Counted from the stretch's first letter, positions 26,287 to 36,685 are shown. The stretch is DNA of 53,453 nt from DATCRE01 sp964235605 (GCA_964235605.1 CAXSCR010000029.1:1-53453); one strand, 5' to 3'. Numbers and translations: made by a program. Notes: generated by a model not told the origin, from the sequence alone.

Positions 26287-29200
26287 CTACTGCAATTTCA
26301 CTTTATCTAACATAGCCCATTTCTCAAGAACATCGATTAATATTTCAAGCCTAATAGGTTTACTTATGTAATCGTCCATCCCGGCCTGAAGACATTCTTC
26401 GCGATCACCTTGCATGGCGTTAGCGGTCATCGCAATAATAATGGACTTAACACCAGGTTTGCTTCTGATTCGTTTTGTCGTTTCTAAACCATCCATTACG
26501 GGCATTTGTACATCCATGAGAATGACATTGTATTTTCTCTGTTCTAAAACTTTGAGTGCCTCTAAACCATTCGTTGCCAAATCTGGTTTATAGCCCAGTT
26601 TCACCAATACCCTTTCCGCTAATTTCTGATTCACAAGGTTATCTTCAACAATAAGAATATCCATAGGGAATTTGGCAGCGAAATCGGTTGACATATTTAT
26701 TTTTCTATCATCCTCAACGTGCATTGTATTGTTTGCACCTTTAAGATGAAGCAGAATATGCTTTTGTAGTGAACTCTGCCTAACGGGCTTATTTAGTAAT
26801 GAATAAAAACGTAATTCATTTTCTTTCAACTTCTCATCGCCCACGGAACTTAATAAAATTATTGGCGTAGTAGAATGAATCACCCTAATGCTGCGTACCA
26901 GTTGCATGCTATCCATTTCTGGCATTTTCATATCAGTGAGAATCAAATCAAAGTTAGCGTCACGAGATAAAACGCTTAATGCATCTTTTCCCGAACTAGC
27001 CAACACCGGTACAAGTTTCCACTGCTCCAATTGATTCTTAAGAATACCTCTATAGGTTGCATTATCATCTACAACAAGCACTCTCTTACCCTCTAAGCCG
27101 TCCAAGTTAAGACGCAAATACATTGGTTCTGGATGTTGACTTATGGAAGTTTGAATAGTAAATTTGAATGTGGTACCAATATCAATTCTACTTTCTACTT
27201 CAATGGTTCCTCCCATTAAACCAATCAATTTCTCACAAATAACTAAACCCAGACCTGTGCCCCCGTATTTACGGGTCATGGAAGAATCAACTTGAGAAAA
27301 TGCTTTAAATAATCGATCAATTTTATCGTTCGATATACCAATACCAGTGTCACGTATTTCAAAACCTAATGTGATATCATTTCCATCTATCCTTACCAGA
27401 TGCACAACCACAAACACTTCACCTTGTTGTGTAAATTTAATGGCATTGCTTACAAGATTCATAATAACTTGTCTTAAGCGAAGGCTATCACCTACAATTT
27501 GAAGTGGAACGTTTTGATCAATTCCATAAATAAGGTCCAAGCCAATTTTAGCGGCTTTACCTGAGAATACATCCAATACTTCTTCTATGCAAGTACGTAA
27601 ATCAAAGTCAGCCGACTCCATTTCCATATGCCCCGATTCTATCTTAGAGAAGTCAAGTATGTCATTGATTACACCTAATAGATTTTCACCACAATTCTGT
27701 ATCGTTTCTGTGTACTCCTTTTGTTCATTACTTTGAGTTGTTTCTGATAGTAAAGCTGCCATACCAATAACACCATTCATCGGTGTACGTATTTCATGAC
27801 TCATGGTAGCTAGGAAAATGCTCTTTGCTTTATTTGCTAGTTCAGCTTCATGTCTAGCCTTCTCCGCTTCTTGCCTGGCCTTCTCTGCTTCTTCACGCGC
27901 GTAACGTTCCTCTTGTGTAGAGTGCGCGAGCTGTTTGGTTCTTTCGGTAACTTGGCTCTCAAGCGCACGTTTTTGATTCTCAACTACGTTTACTCTTATT
28001 TTAAAAATACCTAAGATAATGCCCATGGCTAGCAACCCATATAGCGTTTTAAACCACCATGTTCGCCAATACGGAGGTGTGATAATAATTTTCATTGAGG
28101 CGGTATTTTTCGAAAATTCACCTTCATTATTTAGACCCCTAACCCTCAGTATGTACGTGCCTGGATCTAGATTCGTATAATTAGCTTTATTACGTGTACT
28201 TAGTTCATACCAATCATTATCAAACCCTTCTAGCTTATACGTGTATTGCTTTTTTTCGATAGAAGTATAATTCAGTAATGCAAATTCTAACTCAATTACA
28301 GATTCTTTATACGATAATGTTAGTACATCTGTTTCGGATATGCTTTTTAAGAGCGGCGTTTTATTATGGCCAACACTAATAGGAACCTGTCTATTAAAGA
28401 TCAAAAAATTGGTGAATACAATGGGAGGTTCAAAAGGTTTATCTTTAATACTATCAGGGTGAAATTCATTGAAGCCATTTATGCCGCCAAAATACATCAA
28501 GCCTGATTTACTTTTAAAATAAGCATGGGCTTTAAACTCATCCGACTGCAACCCATCTGCGACCTTATAATTTTTAAATACTTTTGTTTTAGGGTTAAAT
28601 TTTGAAATCCCTTTATTGGTACTAATCCATAAGTTGCTCTTATCATCTTCTAATATTCCATAAATTACATTATTGGGCAGCCCGTCTTCAATCGTATAAA
28701 TAGTGAGATCATGGGTCTTTGTATTTAAATAATTCAAACCTTTTTCTGTTCCTATCCAAAGGTTTCCTACTTTGTCTTCACGAATGCTACCTATAGAATT
28801 GTTGCTAATGCTATGCTTATTATTATCATGAACAAAACGTGTAAACTTTTTATTTTTCTTATCATACAAATTCAAGCCACTTCCATTTGTTCCTATCCAA
28901 AGATTATGTTTACTATCTTCAAAGATGGAATGAATAACATTTCCACTTAAGGTATTCGGGTTACTAGGATCATACTTAAAATGAATAAACGACTCAGTTT
29001 CCGGGTCATATAAATCCATACCTTCGCTATACGTTCCAATCCAAATTTGCTTATCACTATCCATGAAGATAGTCCAGGCGTTATCACCACATAAAGATGT
29101 AGGATCCTTTGAATCCGTTTTATAATGTTTGAACGTTTTTTTCTTTCTATTGTAAACAGATATGCCATTACCCCAAGTGCCTATCCATAGATTTCCCTTA

Positions 29201-30471
29201 GAATCCTCCGCTATTTCTAGAATATAATTACCACAAATACTGTTTGGATTTGTGGGATCATGCATAAAGTGCGTAAAGGTTCCATCTTTTTTATTAAATA
29301 AATTAAGTCCGCCTCCATCTGTACCAATCCACATATTTTCCTCAGAATCTTCAAAAATGGCTAATACATTTCTATTATTAAGACTATTGGGTTTTGAGGT
29401 ATGGTTATAATGGTTAAACTTATTACAGTCTTTATTTACCATGTTTAAGCCTCCACTAAAAGTACCTACCCACATATTACCTTTCGTATCTTTATAGATG
29501 GAGTATATGGAATTATTACTTAGGCTTGTTTGATCATTATCATCTTGTAAATAGGATGTGAATTTTTCTGTTTGCGGATCGAAGACCTTTAGCCCATCAT
29601 TCTCAGTGCCAATCCATATATTGCCTCCATCATCTTCATTGATAGATAAGATGACAGGTGATTGGGCAGAATCTGCTGGGTTAAAATGAGGATAAAAATG
29701 ACGAAATTTTGCAGCTGCGAAATCTAATAATGCTATCCCACCAGAAGTGCCAATCCAACACCGTTGTTTGCTATCTTCGAAAATATTGGTGACAACAAAA
29801 TGTCCTTTATAAGCACCTTTACTTGGCGGCCTGATTGATATAAATTTATCTTTAGTTTGATCATATAAAAACAGCCCTGCATCAGTCCCAATCCATAAAT
29901 TCTGTTTACTGTCTTCAAAAATATCCTTTATGTTTTTATTCTTGTTATTTACCGAACCTTCTTCGATGTTTCCATAGTGCTTAAACTTATTTGTATTTCT
30001 ATCAAATAAATCCAAGCCACCACCATCGGTTCCTACCCATAAGTGTCCTTTACTATCTTCAAGAACAGAGTTCACCATGTCACTGGAGAGACTATTCGGA
30101 TCATTGCTATGATGTTGGTATTGGATAAATTGTTCTGTTTTCTGGTTGAATTTATTAAGCCCCCCTCTTGTAGCCACCCATAAATTATTTTGTGAATCCC
30201 TTGTGATGTCATAAACGGCATTTTGACTTAACGAAAATTTATTCTTTTCATTGTTTTTGTAAACCGTAAATTTATAGCCGTCAAATTTATTTAAACCATC
30301 GCGTGTGCAAAACCACATAAACCCCTTATGATCTTGATATATGCTAATAACATTGCTGTTTGAAAGACCATCTTCAACACTTATGTGATCAAATTTTAGA
30401 TTTTGCTGGGAGAACCCAAGTATAGGTACTGCGTGAATTAAAATAATACTTAAATACACACGCAATTTCAT
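26287..30471 (-). CDS. Hybrid sensor histidine kinase with two receivers, intact
   Basis: Full-length paralogue (1394 residues) of the kinase at 5130. Order: signal peptide, about 14 Reg_prop repeats (25-690) with repeated N(L/M)WIGT units, Y_Y_Y domain (about 700-795), membrane helix (803-823), a four-heptad coiled coil, HisKA with His892 in MSHEIRTPMNG, HATPase with GTGLGL, receiver 1 with Asp1180 in LTDMKMPEMD and receiver 2 with Asp1320 in LMDVQMPVMDG, complete with IIAMTANAMQ and the ISKPI lysine. No HTH output domain is fused, unlike many Bacteroides hybrid systems. The ligand is unknown; no polysaccharide-utilisation genes are adjacent. The heptad linker is exactly two heptads longer than in the other kinase. 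Confidence 0.95.
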   Translation of the reverse strand: MKLRVYLSIILIHAVPILGFSQQNLKFDHISVEDGLSNSNVISIYQDHKGFMWFCTRDGLNKFDGYKFTVYKNNEKNKFSLSQNAVYDITRDSQNNLWVATRGGLNKFNQKTEQFIQYQHHSNDPNSLSSDMVNSVLEDSKGHLWVGTDGGGLDLFDRNTNKFKHYGNIEEGSVNNKNKNIKDIFEDSKQNLWIGTDAGLFLYDQTKDKFISIRPPSKGAYKGHFVVTNIFEDSKQRCWIGTSGGIALLDFAAAKFRHFYPHFNPADSAQSPVILSINEDDGGNIWIGTENDGLKVFDPQTEKFTSYLQDDNDQTSLSNNSIYSIYKDTKGNMWVGTFSGGLNMVNKDCNKFNHYNHTSKPNSLNNRNVLAIFEDSEENMWIGTDGGGLNLFNKKDGTFTHFMHDPTNPNSICGNYILEIAEDSKGNLWIGTWGNGISVYNRKKKTFKHYKTDSKDPTSLCGDNAWTIFMDSDKQIWIGTYSEGMDLYDPETESFIHFKYDPSNPNTLSGNVIHSIFEDSKHNLWIGTNGSGLNLYDKKNKKFTRFVHDNNKHSISNNSIGSIREDKVGNLWIGTEKGLNYLNTKTHDLTIYTIEDGLPNNVIYGILEDDKSNLWISTNKGISKFNPKTKVFKNYKVADGLQSDEFKAHAYFKSKSGLMYFGGINGFNEFHPDSIKDKPFEPPIVFTNFLIFNRQVPISVGHNKTPLLKSISETDVLTLSYKESVIELEFALLNYTSIEKKQYTYKLEGFDNDWYELSTRNKANYTNLDPGTYILRVRGLNNEGEFSKNTASMKIIITPPYWRTWWFKTLYGLLAMGIILGIFKIRVNVVENQKRALESQVTERTKQLAHSTQEERYAREEAEKARQEAEKARHEAELANKAKSIFLATMSHEIRTPMNGVIGMAALLSETTQSNEQKEYTETIQNCGENLLGVINDILDFSKIESGHMEMESADFDLRTCIEEVLDVFSGKAAKIGLDLIYGIDQNVPLQIVGDSLRLRQVIMNLVSNAIKFTQQGEVFVVVHLVRIDGNDITLGFEIRDTGIGISNDKIDRLFKAFSQVDSSMTRKYGGTGLGLVICEKLIGLMGGTIEVESRIDIGTTFKFTIQTSISQHPEPMYLRLNLDGLEGKRVLVVDDNATYRGILKNQLEQWKLVPVLASSGKDALSVLSRDANFDLILTDMKMPEMDSMQLVRSIRVIHSTTPIILLSSVGDEKLKENELRFYSLLNKPVRQSSLQKHILLHLKGANNTMHVEDDRKINMSTDFAAKFPMDILIVEDNLVNQKLAERVLVKLGYKPDLATNGLEALKVLEQRKYNVILMDVQMPVMDGLETTKRIRSKPGVKSIIIAMTANAMQGDREECLQAGMDDYISKPIRLEILIDVLEKWAMLDKVKLQ

Positions 30472-30822
30472 GGATGAACAAATTGGTCTAAGCGTTCTCT
30501 GAATATAATATTTTTAAAACCCATTCACAGGTATAGTTATAAACCGTGCATTAATAAGTATAAGATATGTATTTTGTCCCAACATATTATCAACTTATTA
30601 ATAGAATTGTAGGGGTTTAAGTAGTTCAGTAAAAAGAGCATTTATTAGCGTCAGGGATTTATCTAAGTTACAAGGGTTTTCCCTGACTAGAAGTCGGTCA
30701 AGCAACCTGCCATGTGCCGTAGCAATATATACCCAGAGGTCTACAAAAAACGAACACAATATCATTACTAAACTACGAACTCCCAAAGACGAACAGTCAG
30801 ACATTCCATGTTCATACATCAT
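30472..30822. other. Intergenic, nothing recognised
   Basis: About 350 bases upstream of the second kinase. I see no motif-bearing frame. A 74-codon minus-strand frame at 30598-30822 has no family marks and abuts the start of the next gene's stop region, so I do not call it. Confidence 0.4.
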
Positions 30823-31263
30823 TTATTGTTGGGTGATAGTCTTATCTCTAAGCAAAGCAATACACCTCATAACCTGGGCTAGTTTTTCATGTGGATCTTC
30901 ATTATCAAAAGTATGTTGATGTATTTCTTGATTGGATGTGGTGATGATAATATTGGAATGTCTCGCGCCATCAAAAGCACGTTTATTAGTCGGAGATTTT
31001 AAATTTTCGAACTCCGAAAGCCCAATCTTCCTTAAACTATTTAATAGATGCTTCCAATCTTGCTCCTTCGTAATTCGAGAAAATTTATCAACGCGATACC
31101 GATCTTCTATATTCGGTTTAAAGACAAGTATACTATCCTGCGTTATTATCATTTTTTCATCATATCCGCGAGCAAGTGACGTAAATTCGATTTTAGTGAT
31201 ATGCGCCCTTTGCATATTGAGAATACCAGAGAAAGAAATCAGTAAGAATAGTAAGTTCATCAT
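30823..31263 (-). CDS. Small secreted or lipid-free periplasmic protein, uncharacterised
   Basis: 146-residue product with a short N-terminal hydrophobic segment (MMNLLFLLISFSGILN). The remainder has a pattern I have seen in unnamed Bacteroidota proteins: strand ITKIEFTSLARGYDEKM, then KHLLNSLRKIGLSEFENLKSP and NKRAFDGARHSNIII, and HTFDNEDPHEKL near the end. No catalytic motif is evident. It follows the metzincin protease on the same strand, but a terminator lies between them, so it is probably transcribed on its own. Function unknown. Confidence 0.7.
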   Translation of the reverse strand: MMNLLFLLISFSGILNMQRAHITKIEFTSLARGYDEKMIITQDSILVFKPNIEDRYRVDKFSRITKEQDWKHLLNSLRKIGLSEFENLKSPTNKRAFDGARHSNIIITTSNQEIHQHTFDNEDPHEKLAQVMRCIALLRDKTITQQ

Positions 31264-31269
31264 CTACTT

Positions 31270-31308
31270 AAAAAAATTGCCTCAAAGCATTTTAATACTT
31301 TGAGGCAA
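31270..31308 (-). terminator. Terminator of the metzincin protease gene
   Basis: Perfect 11-base stem (31298-31308 with 31277-31287, TTGCCTCAAAG and CTTTGAGGCAA), 10-base loop, followed on the minus strand by a run of seven T. It starts 23 bases after the protease stop codon. Confidence 0.85.
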
Positions 31309-31331
31309 CTTAGTTATTTAAAATTTAAAAT

Positions 31332-34300
31332 TTATTCTTTTGAGAACTTACTCCTCTTTATTCCTTTATTGGTTTCGAGATGAAGAATAAAAATACCAGC
31401 AGGCAATGCTGAAACATTGACTGATTTTTCATACGTGTTTGACTGATAGAAAACGCTACCATTCGTAGTAATTATTTTCATTGCCTTCACTTCTACATCT
31501 GCATCTACAGCTACATTAAGTGTATGCGATACCGGATTGGGATGGATAGAAACATTATCATTCTCCGAAAACGCCATCTCATCTCCTCTACTTGTACTAG
31601 TATTCACGCAGACCGCATGTGATATAGACGAGGTAAACGTAGCACCAGAAACCAATACAATACCCCCCGCATCTTTTACATTATAAGATCCATTGCCATA
31701 GCTACAGCAAATGCCATCCCCATACACATCGCTAATGGTAAATGTATAATTACATCCAGATGGAAGGCAAACACTTTGGGTTACTGTTGATCTATCGGGT
31801 TGTGAACCATACGTGCCGCCTGAGGCTACTATAACGCTAGCTGAGTTTTTAATGGTCCAGCTGGTTTCTTCAGGGTAATCATCAAGTACGATTGTTACTG
31901 TAAGTGTTGTACATGTTCCACCGCTGCCACCTGCTGTAATGGTTACAGTATAGTCTTCAACCTCTCCATAAGCAACCGCCTCACACGCTGTTGGTATAGC
32001 ATTGTATTTCATAGATACACGCATTCTTGTGTTACCCAAAGTTGCCGCTGTAGGAACTGTAAATGAACCACTTACAGGTGTAGTCGTTGACGCAGCCTTT
32101 GTCCATACTTGTTCACCAGCATCCGTAAAATCGCCATCTTGGTTATAATCAATCCACACACTATAGCCTTCGTTATAGGTTGTGCTAGCCCATTTTGGCG
32201 TTATAGCGATGGTATTTGCTGAACCCCTAGCCAAAGTAGTAGTAAGTGCTGTAAAGTTACCATAGCCCGCATTAGCGCCACTCAAATTATTAATTGTTCC
32301 AAGCGTTACGTTATTGATATACTCATCGGTAACACTATTTCCTTTTGATGCACAGTAAGTGATACCCACTGTGGTTGTAGTAAAGTTAACAGACGCGCTA
32401 TACGCAGAAGTGGTGCTTGTACATTTACTTCTTACTTGAGCCTCATACGCGGTACCAGCTGTTAAGCCTGTAAGCGATGCGGTTGGAGAAGTAAGTGAAC
32501 TCATTACAGTCCACGTGGCAGCGCCAATGGCTCTATATTGAACATCATATGATGCACCTGTTACAGCACTCCATGATAGTGTCGCTGAGCTTGAAGTTAT
32601 TGCTAATGTCGATAATCCTGTTGGTACAATAGCTGTACAAGTTGAGACGCTTCCCGTTGTAAAATTAACGGAAGCACTAAAGGCCGAAGTTGTGCTGGTA
32701 CATTTACTCCTAACCTGTACGTCATAAGCTGTAGAAGCTGCCAAACCTGTAATAACGGTAGATGTAGCGTTTGAACTGATGGTTGTCCAAGTAGCAGCGC
32801 CAGTGGCTCTGTATTGAAGATCATAGGTTGCGTTCGTCACGGCGTTCCACGATAATGATGCAGCGCTCGCAGTAATTGATGAAGCTGATAATCCAGTTGG
32901 CACTGTTGCGTTACAGGTTGCTGTTCCACCAATAGTAAAATCGGCATTAGATATGTCGTAAAAAATATTATTTATAGCTTCAATTTTAATGCGGCAGTTA
33001 GTAGATGCATTGCTGGGAACTGAAATAGCTTCTGTGCCATCATTAGGCGTATTGCTAAGTAACGTTACAGGATAAGTTAACCCTCCGTCGATTGATAATT
33101 TAATGTTAACATTGGTACAGTTAACAGGAGCTACGTTGGTATTAGCTACTGACCATGTAACCGTTTGTGATGAGCCCACCGGCCAAGTTACCGTTGTGTT
33201 AGGCGCACTCACTACAAATGGCCCTGCAGTGCCATTAACTGTAACAACCATAAGATCATCTGAGGTTTGGCCACCACCAGCTTTGTTGTCACGTACCGTT
33301 AATGCGAAATTTAATGTTCTGGCAACAGAAGGAATTACCTCCCATGTCGGCGCTAAGTTATTGGCAATAACATCACTGAGCTGCGGAAAATATCTATCAG
33401 GAGAAGCTGTGCTATTTCGGCTACGAAACATAGGGCCTGACGCCTTAGTTGGCGTCGGCGCAGCATTGTTAGCTGATGATGAACTCTGCGGATCGTTTTG
33501 TTCCCAGTTGTAGGTTAGTACGTCACCATCTGGATCTGTACCTGCGCCATGAAGAACAAAAGCTGTTGATTTAGGAATTGTATAGTTTGGACCTGCATCT
33601 GCAGTGGGTGGGTTATTAGATAAACTTATTACTTGCGCGCAAGATGAGCTCACCCCAGACTGAATGTTTGCAGAAATATCACGGATGTTTACATAATGAA
33701 AATATCCGTCGCTGTTATTTTGAACGTTTGCAGCACAAATACCTGCATAACTCATAACCGTACTACCACTTCCCGGCTCTACTTCCGTGTTTCCTGAACC
33801 ACTTATACAACCTGAATTAGATTGTGTATGATAGCCACCAAATTGATGCCCCATTTCATGGGCTACATAATCAATGTCAAATGCATCTCCAGTAGGATTT
33901 GAACTACCTGTCATACCACTTCCTTTGCTTCCAGTGGTACATACACAACCGATGCAACCTGCATTTCCGCCACCTGATGTGTTGAAGTTATGTCCGATGT
34001 CGTAGTTCGCATTTCCAATACCGGCGTCGATTACTTGTTGTGTCTTTGTATTGAATTCCCCGCTCCATGGATCAGTTGATGTTGATCCAAAATAGATGAG
34101 AACATCAGTGTTAGGTACAAGTACCATGGTAACAGCAAGATCGCGTTCGTAAACTCCATTTACGCGTGTCATCGTAACATTCATTTGGGCAAGAATATTC
34201 GCTTTCTTTTGTGCGTCTGTTCCGGTAGTGCCTGAAAAAATATTTCCGTACTCTGCATTACAAGAAAGAGCGAGACGATACTTTCTTAATTTTTTATCAT

Positions 34301-34889
34301 TCGTTCTTCCTGAAGCATTGTTTCTTTCAGATGTAATTGCCCTACCCGATTCATCGGTAAAACAAGAAAAATTATTATCTCCAATAGACATACTTTCTCT
34401 CGCGTACACAGAATAACGCTTTCTATCTTTTGAATACGGGTCAATGTAGTACGCCGAGCGCTGTGCAGAGAGAATCATTCCATGAAACCCCAGTTGATCA
34501 GATAGGCTGAACCGTATCGTAGCTGTAGGATCATCGATGCCTTGCCCTGCATACGATTTTATATTGGGATATTTTGCAGCAAGTTCAGGCTCCATAACAG
34601 GTGCTTCAATAACTTTAAATCTTTCTAGATTACCTTGTGGGGTCGGGAAAGTAATCACTAAATCCGCGGTACTTCTTGCTCCTCTAACTGATGCGCTTTG
34701 AAGTTGACTTTTTATGCCCATTACATCTAGCTCATAAAGGTTGATGGCATTTGGAGATACCCTTGCACTTTTAATTGTCTGGTCTTCAGACAGTGGTGCG
34801 CTAGTCTTGGACCAGTACGTTTTGGTTTGGGCGTAGGCATGGAATGTAGCCATGACAACGGCAGTTGTTAGCAGTAAAATTTTTCTCAT
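31332..34889 (-). CDS. T9SS-secreted metzincin protease (reprolysin-like)
   Basis: Secreted zinc metalloprotease of 1185 residues. Order: signal peptide (1-20), prodomain-like region to about 190, reprolysin-type catalytic domain with the complete metzincin site His344-Glu345-x2-His348-x5-His354 in HEMGHQFGGYH and a Met-turn TVMSYAG near 380, a PKD/Ig-like section, two fibronectin type III repeats (about 655-745 and 750-835) that share long near-identical stretches, a GEVEDYTV domain ending near 980, a cysteine-containing domain, and a type A T9SS sorting domain (about 1115-1185: VSIHPNPV start, ending FSKE). It should cross the outer membrane by T9SS and be cleaved and attached or released. 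Substrate unknown; degradation of extracellular protein is the usual role. Confidence 0.95.
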   Translation of the reverse strand: MRKILLLTTAVVMATFHAYAQTKTYWSKTSAPLSEDQTIKSARVSPNAINLYELDVMGIKSQLQSASVRGARSTADLVITFPTPQGNLERFKVIEAPVMEPELAAKYPNIKSYAGQGIDDPTATIRFSLSDQLGFHGMILSAQRSAYYIDPYSKDRKRYSVYARESMSIGDNNFSCFTDESGRAITSERNNASGRTNDKKLRKYRLALSCNAEYGNIFSGTTGTDAQKKANILAQMNVTMTRVNGVYERDLAVTMVLVPNTDVLIYFGSTSTDPWSGEFNTKTQQVIDAGIGNANYDIGHNFNTSGGGNAGCIGCVCTTGSKGSGMTGSSNPTGDAFDIDYVAHEMGHQFGGYHTQSNSGCISGSGNTEVEPGSGSTVMSYAGICAANVQNNSDGYFHYVNIRDISANIQSGVSSSCAQVISLSNNPPTADAGPNYTIPKSTAFVLHGAGTDPDGDVLTYNWEQNDPQSSSSANNAAPTPTKASGPMFRSRNSTASPDRYFPQLSDVIANNLAPTWEVIPSVARTLNFALTVRDNKAGGGQTSDDLMVVTVNGTAGPFVVSAPNTTVTWPVGSSQTVTWSVANTNVAPVNCTNVNIKLSIDGGLTYPVTLLSNTPNDGTEAISVPSNASTNCRIKIEAINNIFYDISNADFTIGGTATCNATVPTGLSASSITASAASLSWNAVTNATYDLQYRATGAATWTTISSNATSTVITGLAASTAYDVQVRSKCTSTTSAFSASVNFTTGSVSTCTAIVPTGLSTLAITSSSATLSWSAVTGASYDVQYRAIGAATWTVMSSLTSPTASLTGLTAGTAYEAQVRSKCTSTTSAYSASVNFTTTTVGITYCASKGNSVTDEYINNVTLGTINNLSGANAGYGNFTALTTTLARGSANTIAITPKWASTTYNEGYSVWIDYNQDGDFTDAGEQVWTKAASTTTPVSGSFTVPTAATLGNTRMRVSMKYNAIPTACEAVAYGEVEDYTVTITAGGSGGTCTTLTVTIVLDDYPEETSWTIKNSASVIVASGGTYGSQPDRSTVTQSVCLPSGCNYTFTISDVYGDGICCSYGNGSYNVKDAGGIVLVSGATFTSSISHAVCVNTSTSRGDEMAFSENDNVSIHPNPVSHTLNVAVDADVEVKAMKIITTNGSVFYQSNTYEKSVNVSALPAGIFILHLETNKGIKRSKFSKE

Positions 34890-35238
34890 ACGTGTTTAGG
34901 TTTATTTTGAGTATTTTCAAATTAGAGAAAGACTGGATAATTTCAGCAAGTTAAGTAAAAATTTAGGCCAACACCTTATAAATACCCTTACAAATTTCCA
35001 TAAAAAACCATCGAAAGCGTTTGCGATTTACCTAAATTTTTTTATGCTCTGACAAAATTTAGGTAGGTTATTGCACTATACGCTTAACTGCTCAAGCATT
35101 TCCATATGAAGGTGATATTTCTACTGGCATCGATTACACTGAACCTTCTTGAATAGCCTTTACACGAAACTCATTCTTTTATAGGGAAATCATAACTATT
35201 TGGAAAATTTTCGTAAATTTATATGAAATATTTCCATT
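34890..35238. promoter_or_regulatory. Divergent control region with repeated AAATTTAGG words
   Basis: Between the minus-strand protease and the plus-strand toxin-antitoxin genes. ACCTAAATTTT (35030-35040) and AAAATTTAGGT (35054-35064) form a perfect 11-base inverted repeat with a 13-base loop; another AAATTTAGG lies near 34965. A second, looser palindrome GGAAA...TTTCC (35202-35235) ends just before the antitoxin ATG and is a candidate site for antitoxin autoregulation. No clean TAnnTTTG box was found. Confidence 0.45.
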
Positions 35239-35655
35239 ATGAGTATTGAAGAAAAAACATCTACTTTAATCGGTTTAAAACCCAGTCGTAAATCATCACT
35301 TGTGCAATTAGCAGTAAAGGGGATTAAAAAATCATCTTTGGATTATTTTATACGTGTTATTAAAATTAATCCAACCATTCTATATCGATACCTAGATGTT
35401 ACTAAGCGCTCGTTAGATAATTATACACCTGATCAAGCGTTAAGATTATACCTTAGTGACCGTGTTATTTCCTTAGCTAAATTTTATGCACATGGCATAG
35501 AGGTCTTTGGGTCAGTTGATAATCTTAACTATTGGTTAAATACTCCGTCCATTGATTTAAATGGTCAACAGCCTATCGATTTTATATTAAGTGCACAGGG
35601 TTTGCAAATGGTTGACAATATAATTGGACGCATAGAACATGGTATTCCTGCATGA
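35239..35655 (+). CDS. Xre/MbcA/ParS-type antitoxin (DUF2384)
   Basis: Antitoxin of 138 residues for the RES toxin that follows. The N-terminal half carries a helix-turn-helix-like region (SLDYFIRVIKINPTILYRYL, about 35-55) and the C-terminal half the DUF2384 pattern, AHGIEVFGSVDNLNYWLNTP and FILSAQGLQMVDNIIGRIEHG. In the family the C-terminus blocks the toxin active site and the N-terminus binds the operon promoter. Its TGA overlaps the toxin ATG (ATGA, 35652-35655). Family and pairing are clear. Confidence 0.9.
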   Translation: MSIEEKTSTLIGLKPSRKSSLVQLAVKGIKKSSLDYFIRVIKINPTILYRYLDVTKRSLDNYTPDQALRLYLSDRVISLAKFYAHGIEVFGSVDNLNYWLNTPSIDLNGQQPIDFILSAQGLQMVDNIIGRIEHGIPA

Positions 35656-36110
35656 TCGTTTATAGATGTTCATTAGAGAAGCATATAAAAGGTATGTTGA
35701 CTGGTGCGGGTGCTTCAATGTATGGAGGACGATGGAACTCTATTGGAGTACCAGCAATTTATGCAGCAGAGAGTCGAATAATGGCCATTCTTGAAATCGT
35801 TATAAGACAGCCAATTGATAAAATAGCAGCGGAATTTAGGCTCATACCAATCGAAATAGGAGAGCAAATATTTGAACCTGTTTTACCTGATAAATGGAGA
35901 GGGGATGAAAGTATCTCAAGGGAAATCGGGGATACTATATTAAGGGAACCAAATACCTTAGTTTTTAAAGTTCCATCCGCCTTACTTTCCCACAGTTTTA
36001 ATTATGTTATTAACCCTTCACACCCACATATCAACACTACTATAAAGGTTTTAGAAACTGAGAAAATATTATTGGATGACAGACTGCTTTCAATTTTAAG
36101 TAAAACATAA
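35652..36110 (+). CDS. RES-domain toxin (NAD+-degrading)
   Basis: Toxin of 152 residues from the RES family, whose characterised members deplete NAD+ and stop growth. The conserved residues are in place: Arg27 in YGGRWN, Tyr37 in AIYAAES, Glu48 in ILEIVIRQ and Ser109 in VPSALL, with the NPSHP motif at 121-125. The Arg-Tyr-Glu spacing of 10 and 11 is the family spacing. The ATG overlaps the antitoxin stop by 4 bases. Length and residues suggest an active toxin. Confidence 0.92.
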   Translation: MIVYRCSLEKHIKGMLTGAGASMYGGRWNSIGVPAIYAAESRIMAILEIVIRQPIDKIAAEFRLIPIEIGEQIFEPVLPDKWRGDESISREIGDTILREPNTLVFKVPSALLSHSFNYVINPSHPHINTTIKVLETEKILLDDRLLSILSKT

Positions 36111-36685
36111 ATACCGGTATTATGAGTGACAGAAAAATATAAATTCAAATTTAGATATGGAACAACCAGGTAAGGAACTCGATAACGAAATCATAACTGC
36201 ACATCAGATCTAGAAGCATCCGTCTATCGCTTGTTATTTATACTTATTCGCATTACAGTCAATGTAATAAAAGTGTACTGTGATGCTTTTAAAAGATAAG
36301 CACACATCAACTCTTCATATAAGCAGGGAAATCGCTTTTAAAAAATGAGAGTTGATATAAAAAAAAGAATTCCTCTCATGATGTTAGGAAGGCGTTTGTT
36401 GTACTGGAACGCTAACCAGTTGAATAATGCTTTATGAACTGGATTGGCTCAACTTCCAATATTACAAGCTATTTGCCTGGAGGGATTAGCCCGACATGTT
36501 AGTCACCTGCATAAAACTTTAAAAAATCGAGCTAGCAGCTCAAAGCCAGCAGCCACAAGCTATAAGTTTGATATTAAAAACTAAAAACGATTTCTTGTTC
36601 TTATAAGGCTGTATAGTTCAACTTACTAAGCATACACAATTTAATTGTATACCTCCTCTCATATTTAAAAAATGTTTCTTCAGCT
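36111..36685. other. Intergenic, hosts a repeat copy
   Basis: About 575 bases after the toxin gene. Its middle (36321-36529) is the second copy of the interspersed repeat. After it comes an AGC-rich stretch (36530-36570: repeated AGCAGC/CAGCAG words). No gene is seen. Confidence 0.45.
36321..36529 (+). repeat. Interspersed repeat, copy 2 (short form)
   Basis: Plus-strand counterpart of 16982-17302. The central 45 bases (from AATAATGCTTTATGAACTGG to TGGAGG) differ at only a few positions between copies. This copy lacks the ~85 bases between TGGAGG and CGACATGT. It lies between the toxin gene and a decayed barrel gene. Confidence 0.75.

Noticed and set aside
30598..30822. 74-codon minus-strand frame as a gene
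   Set aside because: No motif, odd composition and no promoter or start context; probably chance in an intergenic stretch.
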